From Thiopontia sp013349825 (GTDB lineage: Bacteria; Pseudomonadota; Gammaproteobacteria; GCF-002020875), in contig CAXCCG010000001.1 of NCBI GenBank assembly GCA_963981015.1, positions 17,160 to 81,159 of the forward strand: 64,000 nucleotides of DNA, in the 5' to 3' direction. This document shows positions 26,257 to 33,885 of this stretch, piece after piece (position 1 is the stretch's first letter; each line of letters starts with the position of its first letter). The notes under the pieces are model-generated. The model saw only the letters and a list, made by a program, of their open reading frames with translations. It was not told the origin of the DNA and ran no database searches. A program made the translations under genes and the position numbers.

Positions 26257-27612
26257 TTAATCCAGCGTTTCCATACGGATACGCATTACCGAACCATCCA
26301 CACAATCCAGCGCCTCAATGGCCTCAATCGCCCGGTTCATATGACCCTCCAAGGTCTTGTGCGTCAGTAGCACAACCGGCACCTGGCTACTTCCATCAGT
26401 GCCCCCCCCCGGGGAGCCCTCTCTACCAACTTCGCTGTCATTCACCTTGTCTTTCTGCACAAAGGCTTCGATACTGATCTCATTTTCACCCAGGATACGG
26501 GTAATATCCGCCAACACCCCCGGCTTGTCCTCTACTGCAATACGCAGGTAGTAGGCTGTCTCGATCTGCTCAATCGGCAGTATCGGCAGATCTTGCAGTG
26601 CATCCGGTTGGAAGGCGAGATGAGGGACGCGATTCTCTGGGTCTGCGGTCATTGCACGTACCACATCAACCACATCTGCCACCACTGCAGAGGCTGTTGG
26701 CTCATCGCCCGCGCCCGCTCCGTAGTAGAGCGTTGGTCCTACAGCATCCCCCATCACCAATACCGCATTCATCACTCCATCCACATTGGCGATCAGTTGG
26801 CGCTCCGGGATCAGTGTCGGGTGAACACGCAGTTCAACACCATTTTCTGCTTTACGTGCCACACCAAGGTGCTTGATGCGATAACCAAGCTCTTCCGCAT
26901 AGGCAACATCTTCTGCAGTAATTTTAGTAATCCCTTCTGTCATTGCCTGCTCAAACTGCAACGGTATCCCAAAGGCAATCGAGGCAAGGATAGTCAATTT
27001 ATGGGCTGCATCGATCCCCTCTACATCGAAGGTGGGGTCTGCCTCGGCATAGCCCAGCTCTTGCGCCTCTTTGAGCACATCCTCAAAGGCTCGCCCTTTG
27101 TCGCGCATCTCGGTGAGGATAAAATTACCCGTTCCGTTAATAATCCCCGCGAGCCACTGAATCTGGTTGGCCGCCAGCCCTTCACGCACCGACTTGATAA
27201 TGGGGATTCCACCCGCAACCGCCGCTTCAAAAGCGACCATTACCCCCTTTTTCTGTGCCAGTTCAAACAACTCATTACCGTGAGTTGCAATCAATGCCTT
27301 GTTGGCAGTGACCACATGCTTACCTTGTTTCAGTGCAGCAACCACCACTTCACGTGCAAACTCAGTACCACCCATCAGCTCCAGCACGATCTCTACTTCG
27401 GAGTCATTGGCTACTTCAAATGGATCTGTAGTGAGACGAATACCTTCGGTACCACAGATGCGGGGGCGATCCAAATCACGTACCGCCGCCATGCTCACTT
27501 CAATTTGACGTCCGGCACGACGTGCGATCTCCGCTGCATTGCGCGTCAATACATTTACACTACCACAGCCTACCGTACCTAACCCCAGCACACCCACTTT
27601 AACCGGTTTCAT
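26257..27612 (-). CDS. hom: homoserine dehydrogenase
   Basis: Hom reduces aspartate semialdehyde to homoserine, the branch to threonine and methionine. The 451-aa protein has an N-terminal NAD(P) fold starting KVGVLGLGTVGCGSV, the catalytic region IINGTGNFILTEM and EADPTFDVEGIDAAHKL, and a C-terminal ACT domain that senses threonine in relatives. The ACT domain contains an unusual insertion of about 17 residues (GREGSPGGGTDGSS near 400-415), encoded over a run of nine G. It sits between alaC and thrC in one direction. Confidence 0.96.
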   Translation of the reverse strand: MKPVKVGVLGLGTVGCGSVNVLTRNAAEIARRAGRQIEVSMAAVRDLDRPRICGTEGIRLTTDPFEVANDSEVEIVLELMGGTEFAREVVVAALKQGKHVVTANKALIATHGNELFELAQKKGVMVAFEAAVAGGIPIIKSVREGLAANQIQWLAGIINGTGNFILTEMRDKGRAFEDVLKEAQELGYAEADPTFDVEGIDAAHKLTILASIAFGIPLQFEQAMTEGITKITAEDVAYAEELGYRIKHLGVARKAENGVELRVHPTLIPERQLIANVDGVMNAVLVMGDAVGPTLYYGAGAGDEPTASAVVADVVDVVRAMTADPENRVPHLAFQPDALQDLPILPIEQIETAYYLRIAVEDKPGVLADITRILGENEISIEAFVQKDKVNDSEVGREGSPGGGTDGSSQVPVVLLTHKTLEGHMNRAIEAIEALDCVDGSVMRIRMETLD

Positions 27613-27648
27613 ATAATTCTCTATTTTTCTGTTTTCTCTCTACAACTT

Positions 27649-27683
27649 CTCACCAAAGGGTGCCATGTAAAAACCCTTGTGAG
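27649..27683. repeat. imperfect hairpin between alaC and hom
   Basis: On the minus strand CTCAC-AAGGGT pairs with ACCCTT-GGTGAG around an 11-base loop in the 72-base gap between the alaC stop and hom start. There is no T-run after it, so it is more likely a processing or stability element than a terminator. Function not known. Confidence 0.4.
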
Positions 27684-27684
27684 G

Positions 27685-28884
27685 CTATTCGTTGTCCATC
27701 ACACCATCTTTTCTAAACATCTCTCGAATACCACGCACCGCCTGTTTGGTACGGTGCTCGTTTTCAATCAGTCCGAAACGGACATACCCATCACCATACT
27801 CACCAAAACCGATACCAGGAGAGACTGCCACCCTCGCCTCTTTCAATAATTTCTTACAAAACTCCAGCGACCCCATCGCACGATAGGGTTCTGGAATAGG
27901 TGCCCAGACAAACATCGTCGCTTTCGGCGGTGTAACGCTCCACCCTACTGAGTTGAGACCATTGCAGAGCGCATCGCGCCGCTTCAGGTACATATCACAA
28001 ATATCCTGCACACAATCTTGAGGCCCTTCGAGTGCAGCAATAGCCGCCACTTGTATTGGGGTAAACATGCCGTAATCAAGGTAGGATTTCATTCTGGTCA
28101 AAGCTGCAACCAGAGTAGGGTTACCCACCATAAAGCCAACACGCCATCCCGGCATATTATAACTCTTGGAGAGGGTATAGAACTCTACCGCCACCTCTTT
28201 TGCCCCCTCGACCTGCATAATGGAGGGTGACTTGTAGCCATCAAAGACGATATCAGCATAAGCGAGGTCATGAACCACCCAGATCTTATGCTCCTTTGCC
28301 AAGGCGATCACCCGCTCAAAGAACTCCAGCTCAACACAGTGCGTGGTGGGGTTTCCGGGAAAGTTGAGTACCAGCATCTTGGGGCGTGGCCAGGAGTCTT
28401 TGATCGCTTTTTCCATCTCATTGAAAAAGTCCTCTTCTGAGTCCACCAGTGGTACATGTCGAATATCGGCACCGGCAATAATGAAACCGTAGGGATGGAT
28501 TGGGTAGGCTGGATTGGGGACCAGCACCGTATCTCCCGGTCCAACGGTCGCTAACGCCAGATGTGCCAAGCCCTCTTTTGAGCCAATAGTCACAATCGAC
28601 TCACTCTCCGGGTCTAACTCCACATCAAACTGATCTCGATACCAATTGCAGATTGCCCGACGCAGACGGGGAATCCCTCTGGACATCGAATAGCGATGGG
28701 TGTCCGGGCGCTGTGCAGCCTCGACCAGTTTATCCACGATATGTGGTGGGGTCGGCTGGTCAGGATTACCCATCCCAAAATCAATAATATCCTCTCCCCG
28801 CTTTCTCGCTTTTGCCTTCAACTCATTGACAATATTGAAAACATAAGGGGGCAGACGTTTAATTCTCTGAAAATCTTCAATCAA
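27685..28884 (-). CDS. alaC: alanine aminotransferase (AlaC-like)
   Basis: A 399-aa class I/II PLP aminotransferase. The PLP lysine is in TLSKSYNMPGWRVGF near residue 245, and IIDFGMGNPDQPTPPHIV is the typical AlaC/YfdZ N-terminus. AlaC makes alanine from pyruvate and glutamate. The alaC-hom-thrC order recurs in many proteobacteria. Its 5' region faces the Mth938 gene across about 170 bases with no other feature seen. Confidence 0.9.
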   Translation of the reverse strand: MIEDFQRIKRLPPYVFNIVNELKAKARKRGEDIIDFGMGNPDQPTPPHIVDKLVEAAQRPDTHRYSMSRGIPRLRRAICNWYRDQFDVELDPESESIVTIGSKEGLAHLALATVGPGDTVLVPNPAYPIHPYGFIIAGADIRHVPLVDSEEDFFNEMEKAIKDSWPRPKMLVLNFPGNPTTHCVELEFFERVIALAKEHKIWVVHDLAYADIVFDGYKSPSIMQVEGAKEVAVEFYTLSKSYNMPGWRVGFMVGNPTLVAALTRMKSYLDYGMFTPIQVAAIAALEGPQDCVQDICDMYLKRRDALCNGLNSVGWSVTPPKATMFVWAPIPEPYRAMGSLEFCKKLLKEARVAVSPGIGFGEYGDGYVRFGLIENEHRTKQAVRGIREMFRKDGVMDNE

Positions 28885-29055
28885 GATGATTGCTCCAGCA
28901 CTCTACAAACCATTCAAAATAAGACAGCGCGCAAGTATAACACTACGATTCAAGATAAATACCAACATAACCAAGCCATCTTTTCTGCTTTTCTATCCAG
29001 ACAGAGAATAGCTACAATAGCGCTATTCTTGTAACTCTCCTCTAAAACTTGCTTC

Positions 29056-29430
29056 ATGAATCTACTTCAAGCTACCTATGAAGATGGGCACTCTATTCGT
29101 CGCTATTCAACGACCACGATCCAGATTGCAGAAAAGGTCTACCAACGTTCTCTGCTCCTGGCTCCAGATAGCATTAACCCCGGCTGGGGTCCAGACAACC
29201 CGAACAGACTCAACTCGGCACATTTGGACATGATCGCTCAGCTATCTCCTGAAGTAATTTTGTTGGGGACAGGCCTGAGGCGTGTACTCTTTACCACGCC
29301 TGAGCAGCAACATTGGTTACAACGCTTTCCGGGCATGGAGATTATGGAGACGGGTGCAGCCTGTCGGACCTATAACCTGCTCTTATCTGAAGGACGCCGT
29401 GTGGTTGCGGGGCTTATTCTTGAACGATAA
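29056..29430 (+). CDS. Mth938-domain (DUF498, Xcc1710-like) protein
   Basis: A 124-aa protein with the conserved core SPEVILLGTGLRRVLFTTPEQ and EIMETGAACRTYNLLLSEGRRV, characteristic of the Mth938 fold family. In other bacteria such genes sit near secretion or respiratory genes and the human relative is an assembly factor of respiratory complex I; the bacterial role is unclear. It stands alone, convergent with the Rieske gene. Confidence 0.87.
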   Translation: MNLLQATYEDGHSIRRYSTTTIQIAEKVYQRSLLLAPDSINPGWGPDNPNRLNSAHLDMIAQLSPEVILLGTGLRRVLFTTPEQQHWLQRFPGMEIMETGAACRTYNLLLSEGRRVVAGLILER

Positions 29431-29451
29431 TTGTTAAAAGCGAGGTTTCTA

Positions 29452-29757
29452 CTATTCTGGTAACTCAACCCACACGGCCCCTGCTTCAATTTTTAGCGGG
29501 TAAACGGTTACTGACTCCTCGGCAGGTGGCTCTAGCGGCTCTCCGCTCTGCAGACTAAAACGGCTTCCGTGCAACGAACAGCGCACTACTTCACCCTCCA
29601 GACAGCCCAGATCCAGTGCAATCACATCATGAGGACAGCGATTCGCAATCGCATAAAAACCAGTGGCCGTGTGCGCAACTAAAACATCATGCCCTCCGAA
29701 CTGATAGGCCCGCATCTTTCCTTCAGCCAACTCATCAACATTGAGTAGTTTTTGCAT
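29452..29757 (-). CDS. Rieske [2Fe-2S] ferredoxin
   Basis: A 101-aa single-domain Rieske protein with no signal sequence. The cluster ligands are C-x-H in NRCPHD (near 41-43) and C-x2-H in VRCSLHGSRF (near 60-63). It resembles NirD- and BphF-type soluble ferredoxins. Its ATG overlaps the stop of the TrpD-like gene by one base (TGATG), so the two are coupled, an unusual pairing that hints at a shared pathway. Confidence 0.9.
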   Translation of the reverse strand: MQKLLNVDELAEGKMRAYQFGGHDVLVAHTATGFYAIANRCPHDVIALDLGCLEGEVVRCSLHGSRFSLQSGEPLEPPAEESVTVYPLKIEAGAVWVELPE

Positions 29758-30839
29758 CAGATTCGCCCGGCCGCCCCGCCACTCTTGAGCACATCCCGAA
29801 CCAGCTCCGCCCCTTGCTCCAGTGTTTCACAGCGCCCAAGATGATGTAGCACAAGCGTTGCACTCAACAACAATGTATCGAAGGTAATTCCCTCTCTGCC
29901 CTCAAGCGCCTTAATGCCCGCCTCCGCAGCACGCTTTGAGATCTCTTCATTACCCTCGACCCCAACGGGTATCGCTGGGGCACGAAGGTCATGCTGAATA
30001 CCAAGAGACTCAGGATCTACCTCAACCGCCACCTCAGGTTGCTCTCCAATAAACTGGTAGGTTGTAGATGCCTGTCGCAGAGATGCCGTTACCCCTCCTT
30101 CAACACCACGCACCAGCAGTGCGGAGTCAAACCCACCATGTCGTGCCAGCATTGCATAGATGGGCGCATAAGGTTTATGTACATAACCTGTCATCAGATG
30201 TGTCTGCTGCCTGCCACGAATTGGGCGCGTCAGTACCTCTGCCGTGGTGATCACACTGCGCTTGATTAATTCGTTTCGCAATGGGATCAGCTCATGCAGC
30301 ATTGGGCAGGAGTATTTCTGGTCAATATAAGCCCACCCCTTAGAACGGTCTCCCAACTGAGCCGCCGCTGCCTCAACCGATAAATCCACATTTACACCCG
30401 CTGCACGCAACATCTGTCGATGAGTAAATCCATACTTTGGGCTCACCGTCTCCAAACCCTGAGTAACCGCGGGGATCCCCAGCTCTGCCAATAGTGGCGC
30501 CAAAAAGGGGGCTGCCGGTAAGGTACGATTATAACCATTATAAGGATCTGCAATATCAACTACCTCATCCACCGCTGCAGTCGCTGTATGGGTAAGATCC
30601 TGAATACCACTTAAAATGCCACAATTCTCACCATCGGTTTCTCGTTTCATTCTCAGTGCAATCAGAAACACGGCCGCCTGAACCTGGCTCACATGCCCTT
30701 CCAGAATTGCACGCATCCCAATTCGAACCTCTTCCTGATCAACATCTTTGCTCAGGGTTGGGCCCGTAGCTATTCGTTGAATAATGGACCGCATCACCTC
30801 TTGGGCATGCGCTGGATCTAGGGAAGAGAGCGTTGTCAT
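29757..30839 (-). CDS. anthranilate phosphoribosyltransferase-like (glycosyltransferase family 3) protein
   Basis: A 360-aa TrpD-fold protein. The N-terminal helical domain (AILEGHVSQVQAAVFLIALRMK) and nucleoside phosphorylase-like core are present, but the GTGGD phosphoribosyl-binding motif of true TrpD is replaced by ADPYNGYNRTLPAAP. It is therefore probably a TrpD2-like paralogue, not the tryptophan enzyme. ATG at 30839 follows AAAGGA by eight bases; the frame is open 25 codons further. It is coupled to the Rieske gene downstream. Confidence 0.8.
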   Translation of the reverse strand: MTTLSSLDPAHAQEVMRSIIQRIATGPTLSKDVDQEEVRIGMRAILEGHVSQVQAAVFLIALRMKRETDGENCGILSGIQDLTHTATAAVDEVVDIADPYNGYNRTLPAAPFLAPLLAELGIPAVTQGLETVSPKYGFTHRQMLRAAGVNVDLSVEAAAAQLGDRSKGWAYIDQKYSCPMLHELIPLRNELIKRSVITTAEVLTRPIRGRQQTHLMTGYVHKPYAPIYAMLARHGGFDSALLVRGVEGGVTASLRQASTTYQFIGEQPEVAVEVDPESLGIQHDLRAPAIPVGVEGNEEISKRAAEAGIKALEGREGITFDTLLLSATLVLHHLGRCETLEQGAELVRDVLKSGGAAGRI

Positions 30840-30936
30840 ACAATGATTCCTTTCATTAAATTTGATTTTTATCATATCGACTGTATCATAACTGGCGCAG
30901 TTTTCACCCAACACGATATTTACAAGGAACGATAAT

Positions 30937-31107
30937 ATGAACGTAGATCAACATATCAAAGTAGCAGAATGGCACATGGAACAGGCTCGCCTGCATGCTG
31001 CAAATGGTGACCACAGCTGTGGCTGTCCTGCGAACGAACATGACCAGAAGGCCATTGATGCGGTCGAGAAAGGTAACGTTGAAGAGGAGACCGCTTGTAG
31101 CGTCTAG
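30937..31107 (+). CDS. 56-aa Cys-containing small protein
   Basis: An open frame of 56 codons from ATG with AAGGA eight bases upstream, followed by a strong terminator. The N-terminal part is helical (MNVDQHIKVAEWHMEQARLH); the middle holds HSCGCPANEHD, a C-x-C next to two His, and there is a further Cys three residues from the end. This could bind metal or an iron-sulfur cluster (inference). No family is recognised. Ribosome site plus terminator make it a probable gene. Confidence 0.7.
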   Translation: MNVDQHIKVAEWHMEQARLHAANGDHSCGCPANEHDQKAIDAVEKGNVEEETACSV

Positions 31108-31175
31108 CTCAATCATAGGAAGCTTGCTGCTCTGAACCTGAGACAACAGCAGAGCCTCTGATTTACCTAAGAGGT

Positions 31176-31207
31176 CCGGCACAGATAGACTGTGTCGGGC
31201 TTTTTTT
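31176..31207 (+). terminator. rho-independent terminator after the 56-aa gene
   Basis: CCGGCACAG pairs with CTGTGTCGG around an ATAGA-like loop, followed by seven T residues. It ends the 56-aa gene's transcript and insulates the TauE/SafE-like gene that starts about 50 bases later. Confidence 0.85.
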
Positions 31208-31256
31208 ACGCACTCTTTTTTATTCTCTTTTGGCTTATGTCTATACTTCGCACACT

Positions 31257-31934
31257 ATGCTCACAGAATCACTCCTCTTCTCAGCCTTTTTAATGGGGCT
31301 ACTGGGCAGCACCCACTGTGCTGGAATGTGTGGCGGCATTGTCTCTGCACTGACCATTGGCATTGAACAACAGCAACGCAAGCAGCATATCGCCACCTAC
31401 CTAGTAGCCTACAACAGCGGACGAATATTCAGCTACATGGTAGCCGGGGCACTGATTGCCAGTATCGGCAATATACTGGGCGTTATCGCTGACGCGATCA
31501 TCGTTCGCCAGTTGCTGACACTCTTCTCGGCCAGCTTGTTGATCTTGCTTGGATTCTATCTGAGCGGTCTCTGGCCAACGGCAATCCTTAAAATTGAACA
31601 GGGTGGTGCGTACCTTTGGAGGTTCATTGAACCCACAGCACAACGCTGGATTCCCATTCGCACCAACGCTCAGGCCATTGTTGCCGGTCTGCTTTGGGGC
31701 TGGATTCCCTGTGGCCTAGTCTATACTGCACTACTTTGGGCAATGTCCGCTGAGAGCATCTTGTACGGTGCGCTGATTATGGGTAGCTTTGGCCTGGGGA
31801 CGCTACCTGCCCTGTTTGGTCTTGGACTCTTCTCAGGTGAACTCAGCAAACATCTGCAACAACAGTGGGTACGCCTGACTACAGGTATAATGGTCGCCTC
31901 TTTTGGTCTATTTCAGCTGACGACACTCTACTAA
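31257..31934 (+). CDS. TauE/SafE-like (COG2836) membrane protein
   Basis: A 225-aa protein with about six membrane segments, starting at ATG 31257 after removal of nine doubtful upstream codons. The N-terminus carries LGSTHCAGMCGG, the H-C-x2-M-C motif of the COG2836 branch of the DsbD-like/SafE superfamily, and WGWIPCGLVYTALLWA in the second half holds the matching Pro-Cys. In other proteobacteria this gene follows ccoS and is linked to copper handling for cbb3 oxidase. Here it is separated from the cco locus by about 7 kb. Confidence 0.82.
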   Translation: MLTESLLFSAFLMGLLGSTHCAGMCGGIVSALTIGIEQQQRKQHIATYLVAYNSGRIFSYMVAGALIASIGNILGVIADAIIVRQLLTLFSASLLILLGFYLSGLWPTAILKIEQGGAYLWRFIEPTAQRWIPIRTNAQAIVAGLLWGWIPCGLVYTALLWAMSAESILYGALIMGSFGLGTLPALFGLGLFSGELSKHLQQQWVRLTTGIMVASFGLFQLTTLY

Positions 31935-31937
31935 ACC

Positions 31938-32450
31938 ATGAAATTCAATATTGATGAAGCCCAACTCAAGGCAAGCAAGATCCCTCATGAGATCTTTCTG
32001 ACCAACCTGATCGTTAACCATATTCTCTACTTTATCTCTGCACTGGGGATCATCAAATCAATCCCTCAACTGGTGATGGTCACTCCTGTCGTCTCCGTTC
32101 TGGCGCTCAGTTATATTCTGATCCACGGCAAACAGATGGTCAAAAATGCCCCCTGGTTTGTGCAGTGTCATTGGCGCATTGCGATGAACCGCAGCCGCCT
32201 GCTACTACTGATGATTGTTGGACTTATTACACTACTGAGCTCACTGTACGCGGTACACCTCTACGGTGAAGTTGCCTTTTCACAAGTCTTCCCGTTTGCC
32301 GCAGTGGTCACCCTTCCCGTCATGATAACGATTCTGGCATTGATCCTGATGGAGTCAGAAGCTTTACATTTTTCCCGTAACGGACAGCTCTCCAAATCGA
32401 TGGTTGAGAAATTCCCTCCCCCCACAGATATCGAAGTGGTTGAGGTCTAG
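31938..32450 (+). CDS. four-helix membrane protein, paralogue of the 38106-38561 protein
   Basis: A 170-aa protein with about four membrane segments, three bases after the TauE-like gene. It begins with IPHEIFLTNLIVNHILY, closely like RPHELFVLNLIFSHLLA in the protein beside ccoS, and both have a Q-x-H-W motif in the middle loop (VQCHWR and LQSHWT). They are therefore probably homologues. Function is unknown; linkage to cbb3-type genes suggests a role in oxidase or copper biology (inference). Confidence 0.72.
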   Translation: MKFNIDEAQLKASKIPHEIFLTNLIVNHILYFISALGIIKSIPQLVMVTPVVSVLALSYILIHGKQMVKNAPWFVQCHWRIAMNRSRLLLLMIVGLITLLSSLYAVHLYGEVAFSQVFPFAAVVTLPVMITILALILMESEALHFSRNGQLSKSMVEKFPPPTDIEVVEV

Positions 32451-33128
32451 ATGATGCAACGCACCGGACTGCTTGCTGTTCTACTTCTGACCACCCTGCT
32501 CTTTTTGGCAGCCTCTTTCATCCCGGATGAATCCGTTGGGCCGCAGCACAATACACCATGGGACATTACCCTCTCCACTACTGGCAATAGCCAGCTGTTT
32601 GGCATTACTCTGGGGGAAAGTCTGTTGGATGATGCACAACGGCAGTGGAAAGAGGCTGCAGAGATCACCCTTTTCCTGACTGAAGGTGCCCCCTCAAAGG
32701 TCGAGGCCTATTTTCAACAAGTCACTGTTGGTGGCCTTCGCGCCAGCATAGTTGCCGAGATCCAGGTCAACGAGAAGGAGATGACAACCTTGATTAATCA
32801 AGGTGCGCGGATCTCTACCCAAGGGGACGGCAGTCGCAAAATCACTCTCAGTGATGAAGGGGTGAAGGGTGTTGAACAGAGCGTGGTCAATAGCCTCACC
32901 TATCTCCCAAAATCTAACCTCTCCAAAGAGATCATTCAACGCCGCTTTGGTCTGCCAAACCAGGTTTTTATCATGGAGAACGGCGTTGAACATTGGGTCT
33001 ACCCGCAGTGGGGGCTGGATATCGCAATTTCCGAGCAAGAAAAAGAGGTGCTCCAGTATGTTCCTCCCAGCCAGTTTGAGCGACTATTGGCTCCTCTTTT
33101 AAAAACACAGCAAGCCCCCACGACATGA
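32451..33128 (+). CDS. membrane-anchored protein of unknown function
   Basis: A 225-aa protein with an N-terminal hydrophobic stretch (LLAVLLLTTLLFLAASF, about residues 7-23) and no lipobox Cys, so it is a signal anchor or signal peptide. The remaining part looks periplasmic and of mixed alpha/beta composition, with QRRFGLPNQVF and EHWVYPQWGLDIAIS near the C-terminus. It directly abuts the 170-aa gene and overlaps the 76-aa gene by four bases, so the four genes form one operon. No family recognised. Confidence 0.72.
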   Translation: MMQRTGLLAVLLLTTLLFLAASFIPDESVGPQHNTPWDITLSTTGNSQLFGITLGESLLDDAQRQWKEAAEITLFLTEGAPSKVEAYFQQVTVGGLRASIVAEIQVNEKEMTTLINQGARISTQGDGSRKITLSDEGVKGVEQSVVNSLTYLPKSNLSKEIIQRRFGLPNQVFIMENGVEHWVYPQWGLDIAISEQEKEVLQYVPPSQFERLLAPLLKTQQAPTT

Positions 33129-33355
33129 TCACCCTTGACCCACTTTCTGACCTGGTAGATGAACATATTGCAGTAATCTACACCCCAACACAGCGTCGCA
33201 AACGCTTTCCAGAAAACTGCGTTCAGATTGTGGACAGCTTCGAGGCGGCAATTAAAGGAGCTGCTGAGCTTGAAAACAGTCATGCGGCCCGAGTACTGGG
33301 TCCCGCACGCTCTTCGGAGGGAGTGATGCTCTACTATCTTGTTCAGTGGATATAA
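33125..33355 (+). CDS. small protein of unknown function
   Basis: A 76-aa protein translationally coupled to the preceding gene (ATGA). The sequence has IAVIYTPTQRRKRFPENC and a C-terminal ARSSEGVMLYYLVQWI; no membrane segment or known motif is visible. The 272 bases that follow are AT-rich and hold the dsrA promoter. Confidence 0.65.
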   Translation: MITLDPLSDLVDEHIAVIYTPTQRRKRFPENCVQIVDSFEAAIKGAAELENSHAARVLGPARSSEGVMLYYLVQWI

Positions 33356-33533
33356 ACAAACTCAACTTTTCTATTAAAATCATCAATTTATATAAATATA
33401 ATACTTTCTGGAATCTTAACTTCTTTATCCATGAAGTAGTTTGATGGAGTCCCTTTTGGACACGCAACACTCCATTCACGACCGTTATAGTCGGCTTTAT
33501 TCAAAATAATTACACTTTTTCATAAATTGACAT

Positions 33534-33562
33534 TTGACAATTTTTCAAACTTCGTCTATATT
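33534..33562 (+). promoter_or_regulatory. strong sigma70-like promoter upstream of the dsrA unit
   Basis: TTGACA at 33534-33539, a 17-base spacer and TATATT at 33557-33562 closely match the sigma70 consensus, in an AT-rich stretch with a second TTGACA a few bases upstream. Transcription would start near 33570, about 60 bases before the 60-aa gene and 320 before dsrA. No other operator is evident. Confidence 0.7.
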
Positions 33563-33627
33563 CCTGACTACATTGGTTGGTTATTACACCCAATACCATG
33601 GATTAACAATTATCAGGAGATACGCAC

Positions 33628-33810
33628 ATGAGAAGAGCAATTAAAGTTTGGGGTGCCATTATGAAAGATGGTTCACAAATCACAGAAGATACTGAGGGTG
33701 TTGTTTCCGTTACCTGCCACCCGGACCACTCCGTTACCACAATGGATCAGAACAACCAAAAGACCAAGTGGGATGGTGAATGGGTCTCTTACAACCCCCG
33801 TTACAACTAA
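33628..33810 (+). CDS. 60-aa protein of unknown function ahead of dsrA
   Basis: A 60-aa protein with an AGGAG ribosome site seven bases before ATG. It has no membrane segment; VTCHPDHSV near residues 28-36 carries a Cys and two His. It lies 75 bases upstream of the dsrA ATG and shares its promoter. It is not DsrB, DsrC or another Dsr protein that I recognise. The good ribosome site and tight context support it as a gene. Confidence 0.68.
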   Translation: MRRAIKVWGAIMKDGSQITEDTEGVVSVTCHPDHSVTTMDQNNQKTKWDGEWVSYNPRYN

Positions 33811-33885
33811 AACAACCTCTGCATGATACAGAGCACTGAAAAGTGTCTGTTCATGCAGCCAATTAAACCCACAGGAGTCAATGAT

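Noticed and set aside
26593..27582. 329-aa plus-strand open frame opposite hom
   Set aside because: Antisense to hom, whose protein is fully conserved; the translated product is rich in His and Cys in a way typical of antisense frames.
29757..30839. Calling the TrpD-like gene trpD
   Set aside because: The GTGGD motif needed for the tryptophan enzyme is replaced and no trp genes are nearby.
30904..31182. 92-aa minus-strand open frame over the 56-aa gene
   Set aside because: The plus-strand frame has a ribosome site and terminator; the minus frame has neither.
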